The notes below the pieces were generated by a model. That model did not search any database. It saw only the letters and a list, made by a program, of their open reading frames with translations, and was not told where the DNA came from. The position numbers and the translations under genes were made by a program. From assembly GCA_965247125.1 (NCBI GenBank), contig CBDFGO010000001.1, positions 372,001 through 436,000 on the forward strand: 64,000 nt of DNA. Direction: 5' to 3'. Shown piece after piece: positions 56,001 to 64,000 of the stretch. Each line of letters starts with the position of its first letter. The stretch's first letter is position 1. Source of the DNA: CALBJU01 sp965247125 (lineage in GTDB: Bacteria; Bacteroidota; Rhodothermia; Rhodothermales; UBA10348).

Positions 56001-56588
56001 GAGAAGAACAGACTCGCGTTCATGAAAGAGCAGCTGGCCGACCTCGAGCAGGCAGAGTCGACGCTCATGAAGACAATCGACGAGATCAACACCACGGCCG
56101 TCGAGCGCTTTGACAAAACCTTTGCGGCCATTCGGTCAAACTTCCAGAAGCTGTTCGTCGAGCTTTTTGGCGAGACTGCCACTGCAGATATCCATCTCCA
56201 GGATGAGTCGGATCCACTCGAGTCAGACGTGATGATACTCGCGAAGCCTGTGGGAAAAAAACCCACTGTTCTTGCTCAGTTATCGGGAGGGGAAAAAACG
56301 CTTACCGCCATTGCCCTCCTCTTCGCAATCTATCTCGTCAAACCGAGCCCGTTCTGTATTCTCGACGAAGTGGATGCGCCGCTCGACGACGCAAATGTGG
56401 ATCGGTTCATGCATCTCATCCGGACATTCTCCGATTCGACGCAGTTCGTCCTGGTGACGCACAACAAGCGCACGATGGAAGCTGCGGATCGCCTTTACGG
56501 CATTACGATGCAAGAACAGGGCGTATCAAAGCTCGTCGGTGTAAAATTCGAAGAGGAAACGATCGACGATCTCGAACACGTCGCGTAA
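53037..56588 (+). CDS. smc: Chromosome segregation protein SMC
   Basis: 1183 residues from ATG 53037, the standard length. The N-terminal ATPase lobe has Walker A GPNGCGKS at 31-38. Long coiled coils flank a hinge (about 510-660; FDDFDEPIQFLASSDVWSSD, AALGDFAGCIVVQTDSEAQL). The C-terminal lobe has the ABC signature LSGGEKTLTAIALLFAIYLV (about 1082) and Walker B PFCILDEVDAPLDDANVDRF. It forms the condensin core with ScpA and ScpB, which are not in the window. The gene stands alone between divergent and convergent neighbours. Confidence 0.97.
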   Translation: MYLSKLELHGFKSFADRTVVDFSPGVTVVVGPNGCGKSNIVDAVRWVIGEQRARILRSDKMDSVIFNGTTKRRSLGMAEVLLTIENTKGVLPTEYSEVTIGRRLFRSGESEYLMNGVNCRLKDITDLFMDTGMGAGAYSVIELKMIEDILSDNAQDRRHLFEEAAGITKYKIRRGQTLRKLGSTQGDLNRVRDLTEELDKQVRGLDRQAQKASRFKRYEERLHGLELKLASLEFEQLSSESEIIRKEIVQYSDAAAGFSAKLLSEDAAHESLRTDHISREKQVVEAQTSLADHVESLRSAESDLRLGTERLTTISRDVTRLQEETEAAIGQKKTLVKSLERNEQEQADALPAAQKADGELTNAKRIRDEAQLSQQKHQVMLHNLRLEERQAVSSKTDRQRLIDRLSSRIEIISADLKERGEALTLMAASESDTGTRQAKADGALNEAQLAGLQATKILEEAETEITALNGQLEEHSLELRAAERSRDAASTEVSLLRGLLSSFDDFDEPIQFLASSDVWSSDSLVTVADVIDCEDNLRTAVNAALGDFAGCIVVQTDSEAQLAIQSLRANEKGQATFLVVERLRKANAHFPAADYTRIASLVRASKSEYEPLVDLLFANCYLVDSLDELSGDLPGRMFTRTGEWVDPDGYVHAGSATDVRGPVSSRLDRRGQLEAADILLNKSSASFKIAEKAHHKLSLRRDLIPIADLREAVRAASAHVIECEKAHTRVSYEQEVASGRRTETEARIQSLTEAEATSREELDTASADLKSFTLRVADLQNKRTEAENAFFGIEEASRAAFSLFNEANITAVQTRNRLDNLKRDINRTKEDIEELDERSAEREKACLRMADQRVTLEERCSNLQVTIRSMQDARTDLDEAVSTVKDGLMETKVAISELESRLREIRRERETAMKHESDRAIRKAALNTRLEDLIAGFAEDFDLDLTTYTIEIEKDFDKGEAKEEAQALKNKIRHLGPVNALALESFEEEKNRLAFMKEQLADLEQAESTLMKTIDEINTTAVERFDKTFAAIRSNFQKLFVELFGETATADIHLQDESDPLESDVMILAKPVGKKPTVLAQLSGGEKTLTAIALLFAIYLVKPSPFCILDEVDAPLDDANVDRFMHLIRTFSDSTQFVLVTHNKRTMEAADRLYGITMQEQGVSKLVGVKFEEETIDDLEHVA

Positions 56589-56651
56589 TAAAGGATTGGA
56601 AGCACTCAGGTCGATCGCGGTGTCTAAGCTCTGCAATTAGCCTGAGAAAGT

Positions 56652-57779
56652 TCAATTGTAGCCGTGATAGCGACGCCCGTCGTCTGGAGGCGAAGGTGGT
56701 TCTGGAACGGTGTATTCTCCGGACTCAGTGTCCAGCCACCGCAGGAACAACGAATCTGAATAGGCAGAAAAAATATTTCCCGCATCTGCACGTCGCCTGA
56801 TATTCTCGACCAACACACCTGAATACGAAGTGCGCGCCAGTCCAATCAGTGCTCGTGCACCGTCGTAAAACTCCATGAGCGAACCGGCAGAAAAAGACAC
56901 GCCATTGTTCTCGTATTCGATTCCGGGGACGTTTTCCAGCCAGGCCAGATCAGCAGGAGGTGCGACCCTTACCGTTCCCAAAACCGGAAGTCTAAGGTCG
57001 AGATATTTGGATTCGAGTACTGATTCGGCCGCCACCCGGGCCTGCCTCGTCAGCCTCGCCCGAGCCTGCTCAAGGGGCAAAAGGTCCGCGGTGGCGGCGC
57101 TCGTAGCGTTTTTTACACGGGCGTATTTGAGCCAGGGCATCGTTTCGAGATCGCTTTCCAGTTTATCATCGCCGGAAGCAAAAATTACGGGGACCCCGAT
57201 TCGGCCCCACGAAAGCGCCACAAATTCGGTTTCGGTGATCGATTGACCGTTCAGTTCCAGTCCGATTCCAAGTGTGTACGTGTGCGACGCAAATCCTCCG
57301 CTACCCGTCTTTGCGTGCATTCCAACCACTCCGACGGCATCATAGTTCGAGCCATCCACCAGACCTGTATACGCGTCGAAGGTCTCCTCTCTCGATATCG
57401 GCTGGACTCGAGGATCCAATCTATCGTAGTCCAGATCCGGCGATCGATTTCCACTTCCATGACCATCCACGATAAAGACCTCTGTCACACCACCGTCAAA
57501 TAGGCCCACGGCAACGGCGTTCACGTCGGCTACCAGAAAGTCTCTCCCCGATTCCAGGTATTCAGGCTCACTGAAACGAAACGAGTTTGGATCGTCCTGT
57601 CCGGATAGCCCTTCCATGTCGTGGTACAGGAGAACGCGAAAACCATCCTCCAAATTGATCTGCGCGTCGACCACATACCAGGGGGGACCAGATGGAGGCC
57701 CGGCTGACTCGGGGGAGCACCCTTGCAATCCAAGAACGAATGAGAACAACAAAACCGACCCAATTTTATTCGTAATCAT
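56652..57779 (-). CDS. Lipoprotein M55-family D-aminopeptidase (DppA-like)
   Basis: About 375 residues from ATG 57779 (a TTG at 57785 is possible). A lipobox LGLQGC (Cys about 21) shows lipoprotein export. M55 zinc-site signatures are present: YHDMEGLSG (Asp 54, Glu 56), VFIVDGHGSGN (His about 107) and GVVGMHAKTGSGG (His about 155), with FASHTYTLGIGLELNGQSI. Known M55 members are D-aminopeptidases that release D-amino acids, often from peptidoglycan-derived peptides. The exported form suggests cell-wall turnover or peptide use. The gene overlaps the hprK stop by 14 bp, so it is the last gene of the fmt-hprK operon. Confidence 0.9.
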   Translation of the reverse strand: MITNKIGSVLLFSFVLGLQGCSPESAGPPSGPPWYVVDAQINLEDGFRVLLYHDMEGLSGQDDPNSFRFSEPEYLESGRDFLVADVNAVAVGLFDGGVTEVFIVDGHGSGNRSPDLDYDRLDPRVQPISREETFDAYTGLVDGSNYDAVGVVGMHAKTGSGGFASHTYTLGIGLELNGQSITETEFVALSWGRIGVPVIFASGDDKLESDLETMPWLKYARVKNATSAATADLLPLEQARARLTRQARVAAESVLESKYLDLRLPVLGTVRVAPPADLAWLENVPGIEYENNGVSFSAGSLMEFYDGARALIGLARTSYSGVLVENIRRRADAGNIFSAYSDSLFLRWLDTESGEYTVPEPPSPPDDGRRYHGYN

Positions 57780-58788
57780 GCTCAAAATATTCTATTCCCC
57801 GACCGGGATTTTCTGATGAAGACCCTTTACTTCGGATCCTCTCGGCCAGACGCTCGGCAAATACTTCGGCCGGATCGTAACCGTAGCGTCTCAAAAGATG
57901 ATTCATTGCGATGACTTCGCACAGGACCGTCACGTTCTTACCGGGAGTGATCGGCAGCTTGACCAGAGGTAGCTGGGCTCCCAAAATATCATACGTTTCC
58001 TCAACCATTCCCAACCGCGTGTATTCCTCGTCCGGGTCCCACGGATGCAAGTTTACTACGACTTCGATTCTTTTCTGGAATCTGATCGCTCGAATGCCGA
58101 ACAGCGCGCGGACATCGACCAGGCCCAATCCTCGAATCTCCATAAAATGCTGAACCAGATCCGTCCCGGAGCCCATCAGCACCTGACCTTCTTTGCGCGT
58201 CGCCATGACCACGTCGTCGGCAACGAGGCGATGACCACGCTCAACGAGATCCAGAGAAACTTCGCTCTTTCCAATTCCTGCGGGACCTACAATAAGCAGA
58301 CCGATGCCGTACACGTCTACAAGAGATCCATGCAAAGATTGCTGTGGGGCAAACTGGTCCTCCAGGAAGTCCCGCAGAATGTACATGAACTTGGTACTCG
58401 GCGTCGGCGTCACAAAGACCGGCACTCCCGCGTTCGTCGCCAACTCAAGTAGTCTCTCCGCCAATTCGTTACCCTCAGTGAGGACGATGCAGGGTAGCGG
58501 AAACTTGAGGAGGTTATTGAAAGCCTCAACGCTCTTCTCTTCTTCAAGATTTGCCAGAAAGCGGCACTCCGTGTTGCCCAATACCTGAATCCGCTGGTGG
58601 GTGAACAGGTCGAGATAGCCAGCCAGAGCCATGCCGGGGCGGTGCAGATTACTCTCTGTGATGAGCCTGTCTTCTGAGTCAGCGCTGTTCAACTCCTTGA
58701 CGGGCAGACCGACCGTCTTCTCAAGTTGATCCATCGCGAACGCGACAGATATCGACTCTTTTTTAAACGATTTTGCTTTGCGCGACAT
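57766..58788 (-). CDS. hprK: HPr kinase/phosphorylase
   Basis: 340 residues from ATG 58788. The N-terminal domain (GYLDLFTHQRIQVLGNTEC) is followed by the catalytic domain with Walker A GPAGIGKSEVSLDL (near residue 170), the HprK-specific LVERGHRLVADDVV, and the signature MEIRGLGLVDVRALFG. The enzyme phosphorylates and dephosphorylates HPr Ser46. No HPr, EI or other PTS gene is in the window. In lineages with few PTS genes the partner may be an HPr-like protein elsewhere. It is 12 bp downstream of moxR. Confidence 0.95.
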   Translation of the reverse strand: MSRKAKSFKKESISVAFAMDQLEKTVGLPVKELNSADSEDRLITESNLHRPGMALAGYLDLFTHQRIQVLGNTECRFLANLEEEKSVEAFNNLLKFPLPCIVLTEGNELAERLLELATNAGVPVFVTPTPSTKFMYILRDFLEDQFAPQQSLHGSLVDVYGIGLLIVGPAGIGKSEVSLDLVERGHRLVADDVVMATRKEGQVLMGSGTDLVQHFMEIRGLGLVDVRALFGIRAIRFQKRIEVVVNLHPWDPDEEYTRLGMVEETYDILGAQLPLVKLPITPGKNVTVLCEVIAMNHLLRRYGYDPAEVFAERLAERIRSKGSSSENPGRGIEYFEHDYE

Positions 58789-58800
58789 GCGACTCAGGGC

Positions 58801-59799
58801 CTAGGGCACTTCTACCGTATCCAGAATACGTTGAACGATATCTTCGCTCGTGATTTCCTCTGCCTCGGCTTCATACGTCACAGCAACCCGGTGACGAAGG
58901 ACATCCATCGCGATGGATCGTACATCTTCGGGCGTAATGTAAGAACGGTGCTGCAGGAAAGCGTGGGCTCTGGCGGCGAGATTCAGATTGATTGTGGCTC
59001 GTGGCGAAGCGCCGTACTCGATCAGCGGGCCGAGTACTCCCAGCCCAAACTCAGCCGGGTTTCGCGAAGCGATGACCAGATCCACAATGTATTTTTCAAC
59101 TCGCTCGTCGATATACAGCACGTTGAGCACCGCGCGAGCATCCAGAACCTGAGCGGGTGTTACAACAGGCCGGACTGAAGTCTTCTCTCCTGTCTTCGCC
59201 ATGCGCCGCATGATCTCGAGCTCTTCATCCTTCGTAGGATAATCTACCTTGATTTTCATCATGAATCGATCGACCTGTGCTTCGGGAAGGGGATAGGTCC
59301 CTTCCTGTTCGATCGGGTTCTGTGTCGCAAGTACGAGAAACGGGGCGTCAAGAGGAAAGGTGGTGTCCCCAATGGTTACCTGGCGCTCTTGCATGCTCTC
59401 GAGCAGTGCACTCTGGACCTTCGCTGGCGACCTGTTAATCTCATCGGCCAGAATGATGTTTGCGAAGATGGGACCCTTCTTGATGCTGAAGCTGCCTTCC
59501 TTTGGATTGAATACAAGCGTGCCCAGCAAGTCGGCCGGTAGCAGATCGGGTGTGAATTGAATGCGCTGGAAACTGGTCCCGATCGCGCCGGCTAGCGAGG
59601 AGACCATCAGGGTCTTGGCAAGACCGGGCACTCCTTCGAGAAGAACGTGACCATCGCCCAAGAGGCCGATCAACAGGCGCTCGATCATGTATTTTTGGCC
59701 GACGACCACTTTGCCGATTTCGGTCAGCAGATCATCAACAAATGCACTCTCTTTCGCAATGCGGTCATTTACCGCAGAAATGTCAAAATTGGTGTCCAT
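58801..59799 (-). CDS. MoxR-family AAA+ ATPase
   Basis: 332 residues from ATG 59799. Walker A is GVPGLAKT at 56-63, Walker B is FANIILADEINRSPAKVQS, and the lines LLESMQERQVTIGDTTFPL and LVLATQNPIEQEGTYPLPEA, RFMMKIKVDYPT and ARAHAFLQHRSYITPEDVRS are typical. MoxR proteins act as chaperone-like partners of VWA-domain proteins. No VWA or DUF58 gene is adjacent, which is unusual; the neighbours are hprK downstream and the GHMP-like gene 8 bp upstream. Confidence 0.94.
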   Translation of the reverse strand: MDTNFDISAVNDRIAKESAFVDDLLTEIGKVVVGQKYMIERLLIGLLGDGHVLLEGVPGLAKTLMVSSLAGAIGTSFQRIQFTPDLLPADLLGTLVFNPKEGSFSIKKGPIFANIILADEINRSPAKVQSALLESMQERQVTIGDTTFPLDAPFLVLATQNPIEQEGTYPLPEAQVDRFMMKIKVDYPTKDEELEIMRRMAKTGEKTSVRPVVTPAQVLDARAVLNVLYIDERVEKYIVDLVIASRNPAEFGLGVLGPLIEYGASPRATINLNLAARAHAFLQHRSYITPEDVRSIAMDVLRHRVAVTYEAEAEEITSEDIVQRILDTVEVP

Positions 59800-59807
59800 C
59801 AGGCGTT

Positions 59808-61070
59808 TTAGATGATAAACGTTTCAATCTCGTGGCTCGTATGTGCATCAGGAAATTCGCGTATGCTATCCAAAAATGCGGGTAACGAGAAGGGTTGACC
59901 GGCTACGAGCATGCAGCTGCCCTCGCCGGATTGAACCACGCCGAATATACCCTCCAACGATGCTGATTCCGCCTTATTCGTCACCAATTCGTGTAAGGAC
60001 GATGTTGTGTCCCAATCTGTTGCCTTTGAAGCTTGAGAAATCATCATAAGCGCGCCAAAAAATTGCCAATCGGTCTTCCGAATGGCCGCGACGAGCTTTT
60101 GCACGTTCCGATTTTCGGATACCAGATGCTTCAGTGCTGCGCGGCGGCGGCGCGGTATCGCTTCCATGGCGCGATCCAGATCTCTGTGTTCGAGATCCCT
60201 CAGTGACTCGACTGATTCGAAACCGTTTTTCTGAAGGTCTTTCAGTACAAGACCCGCGATTTTCACCCTTGGATAGGAAGACGTCATGGCAGAATGCCAA
60301 TCCCGGGACCACTCAATGATTCCCCAGCCCAGTTTCGCTCCCGGAGGTATTTCGATGGGCAGGTACTCCATGGTACCGGTATCAACCAGAAGGAAGGGAT
60401 CTTCGTGTTCAGACAGGCACGCAATCACGTAGGCCGGGCTGAAACTTCTTCCATACCAGGATGACAGAGCAGAAAGAGCCTTATCCCGCAGTGTAGATAT
60501 CTGTTCATCTGAATCAGCCTGTTCTGGAGGTTCTGAATCGCTCTTCAATAGAGGGCTGAGAGCCTTCAGAACCCCTACGGCAAACGCTGCGTGAAATGCT
60601 GCGCCCAGACCGGTTGGAACGGCTCCTACCAGAGACACGTCGAACTGTCGCAATTCTTCCGGGTCCACCTCATGTAGAATGTGCGCAAACAGACCCGGCA
60701 GACCCTCCTCGGCTTGGTTGCGTGCGTCGAATTCGATGGAGGTGTTCACACCTTCAAGCGCTACACGCGAGACCTCGTCATCGTTGTGACGCAAGACCAC
60801 AGCCAAACCCTGTTTCAGGCGCAGCAGCAATGCGAACCCGGCAAAGTAGTGGGTGTGGTCTGCGATGATTCCTACCACGCCTTGACTAAAACCCGTTACA
60901 ACACGCGATTCGGAATGGCCGAATCGATCTGTGAGCATCCGCCCGGCCCGGTCGATGTATTGCGATGGCCGCAGCACCTCATTGGCCTGCATGCGATTGA
61001 GCGCGTACAGAAAGGGGGCAACAAATGATGGGGTCGTGCCTTCTCCGGTTTCTAGATTTTGAGAATCCAT
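59808..61070 (-). CDS. Degenerate galactokinase-like GHMP family protein
   Basis: 420 residues from ATG 61070, one base after the fmt stop codon. The galactokinase/GHMP fold is suggested by GVVGIIADHTHYFAGFALLL (about 64-83), which aligns with the family signature GRVNLIGEHTDYN, and by SLVGAVPTGLGAAFHAAFAV (about 146-165), which aligns with the phosphate-binding PxGxGLSSSA. Catalytic residues are changed: the Arg before the signature is Val, the Glu is Asp 71, the Asp is His 74, and the Ser/Thr run is AAFH. A late Gly-rich segment (VVQSGEGSCMLVAGQ) is also atypical. The name as a kinase is therefore unsafe; a regulatory or non-catalytic role is possible. It sits tightly inside an operon with fmt and moxR. 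Confidence 0.75.
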   Translation of the reverse strand: MDSQNLETGEGTTPSFVAPFLYALNRMQANEVLRPSQYIDRAGRMLTDRFGHSESRVVTGFSQGVVGIIADHTHYFAGFALLLRLKQGLAVVLRHNDDEVSRVALEGVNTSIEFDARNQAEEGLPGLFAHILHEVDPEELRQFDVSLVGAVPTGLGAAFHAAFAVGVLKALSPLLKSDSEPPEQADSDEQISTLRDKALSALSSWYGRSFSPAYVIACLSEHEDPFLLVDTGTMEYLPIEIPPGAKLGWGIIEWSRDWHSAMTSSYPRVKIAGLVLKDLQKNGFESVESLRDLEHRDLDRAMEAIPRRRRAALKHLVSENRNVQKLVAAIRKTDWQFFGALMMISQASKATDWDTTSSLHELVTNKAESASLEGIFGVVQSGEGSCMLVAGQPFSLPAFLDSIREFPDAHTSHEIETFII

Positions 61071-61071
61071 T

Positions 61072-62034
61072 TCAGACAGCCGAAAATTGAAGGCCGGATT
61101 CCAGGGAGGAGCCCCGTAAAAAGTCGGCGGATGACATTCGATTCTTTCCAGCGAGCTGAATTTCCAGCACCTCCACCGCTCCCGTTCCACATGCCGCGAC
61201 AATCTTTCCTTCGGATTGCAGAATCTCACCCGGACTGCCTGATCCTTCCCTCACCCTGGTTTTGAAAATCTTCAATGGTTTTCCCTCCAGATGTGTGTAG
61301 GCACCGGGAAAGGGAGACAAGCCCCTCACATGATTGTGGACGCTGCCGGCATCATCCAACCACCGAATCGCACAATCGTCCTTGAATATCTTCGGGGCGG
61401 GTGTGGCCAAAGAATCATCTTGGGGAAGCGGCTCAAAGCTTCCATCGATTAGGCGACGCGAGGTCTCCACCACAACTTCTGCCCCCAGAATCATCATGCG
61501 ATCGTGTACATCCCCGGCGGTTTCATCGGGTGATATAGACATTGAGCGCTGCATGATTACGTTTCCTGTGTCGACTTTTCGCTGCAGCAGAAATGTTGTT
61601 ACACCGGTCTCAACTTCGCCTACCATCACCGCCCGATTAATCGGTGCGGCACCCCGGTATTTCGGCAGGAGCGATCCGTGCAGGTTGAATGTCCCCATGG
61701 AAGATGCGCTAAACACCGCCTCAGGCAATATCCTGAAAGCCACAACTACGATCACATCGGCCTGAAGCGACTGAATCTCGGACGCAAATTTAGGATCGCT
61801 GACGCTTTCGGGATGTAATATCAGGTCAATTCCAAGCTCCTGGGCCAGGAGCTTTATCGGAGTCGATGAGAGTATCTGACCTCTCCCTCTTTTTTTATCA
61901 GAACCGGTTACTACGGCAACTGGCTTGAGACCACCTTCGACCAATGCCCTGAGGGAAGGTGCGGCAAAAAGCGGCGTTCCCATGAACACGATCCGTGCCG
62001 ATGCAGCGTCATTGTCGGAGGAAGATTCGGTCAT
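61072..62034 (-). CDS. fmt: Methionyl-tRNA formyltransferase
   Basis: 320 residues from ATG 62034. It formylates the initiator tRNA. The formyl-transfer fold is clear in IVFMGTPLFAAPSLRALVEG, the catalytic-loop FNLHGSLLPKYRGAAPINRA and GEVETGVTTFLLQRKVDTGN, and the C-terminal OB-like domain includes NHVRGLSPFPGAYTHLEGKP. It is the first gene of the five-gene operon; no def gene is beside it here. Confidence 0.96.
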   Translation of the reverse strand: MTESSSDNDAASARIVFMGTPLFAAPSLRALVEGGLKPVAVVTGSDKKRGRGQILSSTPIKLLAQELGIDLILHPESVSDPKFASEIQSLQADVIVVVAFRILPEAVFSASSMGTFNLHGSLLPKYRGAAPINRAVMVGEVETGVTTFLLQRKVDTGNVIMQRSMSISPDETAGDVHDRMMILGAEVVVETSRRLIDGSFEPLPQDDSLATPAPKIFKDDCAIRWLDDAGSVHNHVRGLSPFPGAYTHLEGKPLKIFKTRVREGSGSPGEILQSEGKIVAACGTGAVEVLEIQLAGKNRMSSADFLRGSSLESGLQFSAV

Positions 62035-62114
62035 GAGATCGAAGTGACTGGAGACAGAGAGGCGATACGATACAAATAGAGTCTCGTCAAAACCACCGAA
62101 GACGTCGTTTCGGA

Positions 62115-62151
62115 CAAAAAAAGCGCCCCCATAATCAAATTATGGGGGCGC
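62115..62151 (-). terminator. Rho-independent terminator of the GWxTD gene
   Basis: Read on the minus strand, a 13-bp perfect stem (GCGCCCCCATAAT / ATTATGGGGGCGC, loop TTG) is followed by seven T residues and GTCC. It lies 26 bp after the GWxTD stop (62177) and before fmt, so it probably separates the two transcription units. Confidence 0.95.
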
Positions 62152-62176
62152 GAAATAGCTGAGGCCTCAATGGAGC

Positions 62177-63607
62177 CTAATACAACCTGGTCCGTTCGTC
62201 CCAGACAGGATTCAGCAGTTGAAAGTCTCCGAAGCCGGTCTTGTCTATGAAGATGAACTGGCGGCCAATGCGTTGATATTCCCAGATCTCGTAGGGTTCG
62301 TAATCGAAACTATGCGGCTTTTTACGTACATGATCGGGCTCTCCAAAACGGACCAGAACGTATCCACGATCCGTCCTCCATCCCTCTCGGACCGCACCAT
62401 AATTCTGATTGGCGGCTGCAATTCGATAGTAATATTCCTCCATGCGCTCATTGCGCTTCGTACCCGGCGTGGGATCACGCTTGTTCCAGAAATTTTCGAA
62501 TCGTTGGAGCCGTTCTACTTGATTCGGAGCATCCAGAATGAAACTCATTTCGCGTCGTTCTGCCGTGTACTCCAGCTGGGCGATGGCGTCATCGATGTCC
62601 TGAATGTGAGCATTAAGTCCGTTCCACTGAACGACAAATCGACGCTCAACCGTATCGAGAATATCTCCCGTCAGGCCAGAAATGGTCACTCTCATTGAGT
62701 ACGTGCCGACGCGAAAATCCTCCATCGGAACGGTGACGATATACTGACTCTTCGAAGTGGTCAGGGAGGCCAGCTCTTCCTTCGTAAATACCAGGTCAGC
62801 CTCTACAACTTCTCCATCAGAAACATCCTGTGGGTCAATCGTTGCGGTACCGTCTTCCCGGGTTCGACGTATCTCCTGGGTTATCGTCACATCCCGATCT
62901 CCGGTGGAGTACACCTCGTAAAAAACCCGAAATCCTCCTTCATCGCTTCCAACACGTGAGCTGACCCTGGGCACGATGGTAAAATCAGTTTCGTCATACG
63001 AATCGAGCAGGGTAATGTCCGAGATGGCAATGTCACCGTCAAGCGCGCGAACCATCACCGGAATGCTTCTCAGATAGGTCTGGCTTGAATTTCGGTCAGA
63101 CTGTTCGAATTGGAACAGGTAACGCCCAGGCTCAAGCGAAATGGATTGCGTAGTGAAATCGAATCGGTTGTCGAGTTGGGTCTCCGCGTACGAATCGACG
63201 ACGAGATTGGCTTCCCAAATTTTGGACTCTACCAGGTTCCGAAACCGATCATTGTCGGACCACTCGACGGCGTCGAGTTTAATCTGGTACCCCGCCGTAA
63301 ATCCGTCGGGAGTGTTGATGAAACTCATTCGAACAAAGGGGACGCGAGTGTAGACATCTATCCTTGTCTCACCTAGGCCATCCTCACTCTGAACCGCAAC
63401 AACATCAACCTCAAAATCTTGGGAAACGAACTGAGCCTGAGCAAAAGGGGTGAAAATCAAAAAGAGAAGGGAAAGAATCGATAGACTCTGTGCAACGAGC
63501 CCTACACCGTATCCTTCACTGCTCCTGACACCTTCCGGTGAGACCTGGTTCTCATCCAGACTTTGCATCATATGAGAACCGCAACAATTTTTGTAACAGT
63601 CTGTCAT
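62177..63607 (-). CDS. GWxTD domain-containing secreted protein
   Basis: 476 residues from ATG 63607; starts at residues 13/14 are also possible because the leader before the hydrophobic segment (SLSILSLLFLIFTPFAQAQ, about 41-59) is long. The C-terminal domain has the defining motif GWRTDRGYVLVRFGEPDHVR within EEYYYRIAAANQNYGAVRE, and the ending YEPYEIWEYQRIGRQFIFID. GWxTD proteins are found in Bacteroidota-type and related genomes and have no firm function. The middle is beta-rich (IPVMVRALDGDIAISDITLL). It has its own terminator and is separated from ftsY by about 260 bp. Confidence 0.87.
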   Translation of the reverse strand: MTDCYKNCCGSHMMQSLDENQVSPEGVRSSEGYGVGLVAQSLSILSLLFLIFTPFAQAQFVSQDFEVDVVAVQSEDGLGETRIDVYTRVPFVRMSFINTPDGFTAGYQIKLDAVEWSDNDRFRNLVESKIWEANLVVDSYAETQLDNRFDFTTQSISLEPGRYLFQFEQSDRNSSQTYLRSIPVMVRALDGDIAISDITLLDSYDETDFTIVPRVSSRVGSDEGGFRVFYEVYSTGDRDVTITQEIRRTREDGTATIDPQDVSDGEVVEADLVFTKEELASLTTSKSQYIVTVPMEDFRVGTYSMRVTISGLTGDILDTVERRFVVQWNGLNAHIQDIDDAIAQLEYTAERREMSFILDAPNQVERLQRFENFWNKRDPTPGTKRNERMEEYYYRIAAANQNYGAVREGWRTDRGYVLVRFGEPDHVRKKPHSFDYEPYEIWEYQRIGRQFIFIDKTGFGDFQLLNPVWDERTRLY

Positions 63608-63869
63608 TCAGCTCAATTCCAAACGTCCCTTTGGGACTATCTATGTAACATCATCTATGTAACGTCCAGTCGCAATCTCATCCTCAAAAAGAGGCGGAAT
63701 GCCAATGTCCATCCAAGTCAATACACGCGAGCCCCATTGAAGAACCCTTCACAATACGAAATATCGGTCTTAAGACGGTAGCAGTCCATTGTGAGACAAT
63801 AGACCGTCAATATTTCAGGATGAATGGTTTGGGACAGACTTCGAACCGAACGGGGTGGGATTGTTCGTC

Positions 63870-64000
63870 CTATTCTGCATTAAAAAGCGCGTCCACAAAG
63901 CGCAAACGATCAAATAACTGCAGGTCATCGATCCCCTCTCCAACACCGATGTATTTTACAGGAATCTGGAACTCATTTGAAATGCCAATCACAATACCCC
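63870..64000 (-). CDS. ftsY: Signal recognition particle receptor FtsY (C-terminal end only)
   Basis: The final 42 codons, read on the minus strand into the window edge, give GIVIGISNEFQIPVKYIGVG and EGIDDLQLFDRLRFVDALFN, then AE and TAG at 63870-63872. The IPVKYIGVGEGIDDLQ block is the diagnostic C-terminus of FtsY NG-domain GTPases. The start and the GTPase motifs lie outside the window. Confidence 0.93.
   Translation of the reverse strand, partial: GIVIGISNEFQIPVKYIGVGEGIDDLQLFDRLRFVDALFNAE

Overview
The window looks like a chromosomal segment of a Bacteroidota-related bacterium, most likely of the Rhodothermia/Rhodothermales type. The evidence is C-terminal sorting domains of the type IX secretion kind (NYPNPFNP followed by a GxxVxxL/ASGxYxYR block) on several very large secreted proteins, a GWxTD-domain protein, an HPr kinase in a genome stretch without PTS genes, a bacteroidal N-terminally extended alanine dehydrogenase, and ECF sigma/Ser-Thr-kinase-TPR pairs. 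Many genes seem to start with TTG or GTG and clear Shine-Dalgarno sequences are rare, so several starts are uncertain. No tRNA, rRNA, CRISPR array, insertion sequence or phage gene was seen.

Region 1 to 26.4 kb is an accessory, secretion-heavy island, almost all on the minus strand: an M14 carboxypeptidase (cut by the window start), a membrane Ser/Thr kinase with TPRs, a 1.26 kaa surface protein, a giant multidomain protein (VCBS, CSLREA/beta-helix, plant-type LRR, Ig, propeller, matrixin, Big_5, IPT, YVTN, sorting domain), a small secreted protein, a FecR-TPR plus TPR-CHAT protease operon with a recognisable promoter and flanking inverted repeat, and a secreted gluzincin protease. Two of these genes carry an in-frame stop codon with an otherwise intact frame: TAG inside the matrixin domain of the giant protein (12199-12201) and TGA between the signal-peptide portion and the body of the CHAT protein (23326-23328). 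Joined, they would encode one protein of about 3875 codons and one of about 1039 codons.

Region 26.5 to 36.4 kb is amino-acid catabolism: hutU-hutH-hutI and a one-domain asparaginase-like gene overlap like one operon (no hutG is visible), preceded by a YceH-family gene. Beside them are dipeptidase E, alanine dehydrogenase, a TrmH/SpoU methyltransferase and a divergent glutamate dehydrogenase, which fits funnelling histidine, alanine and peptides to glutamate, pyruvate and 2-oxoglutarate.

Region 36.5 to 46.4 kb holds envelope and miscellaneous genes: a small secreted protein, a Big_5 lipoprotein, the bifunctional NAD(P)H-hydrate repair enzyme, VanZ, TonB with a strong terminator, a secreted amidohydrolase, DUF493, a DUF2231 membrane protein and an MFS transporter. 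Region 46.5 to 64 kb is core: ClpB, an ECF sigma/Ser-Thr kinase-TPR pair, SMC, and a tight operon fmt, degenerate galactokinase-like GHMP protein, moxR, hprK, M55 D-aminopeptidase lipoprotein, then the GWxTD protein with its own terminator and the 3' end of ftsY.
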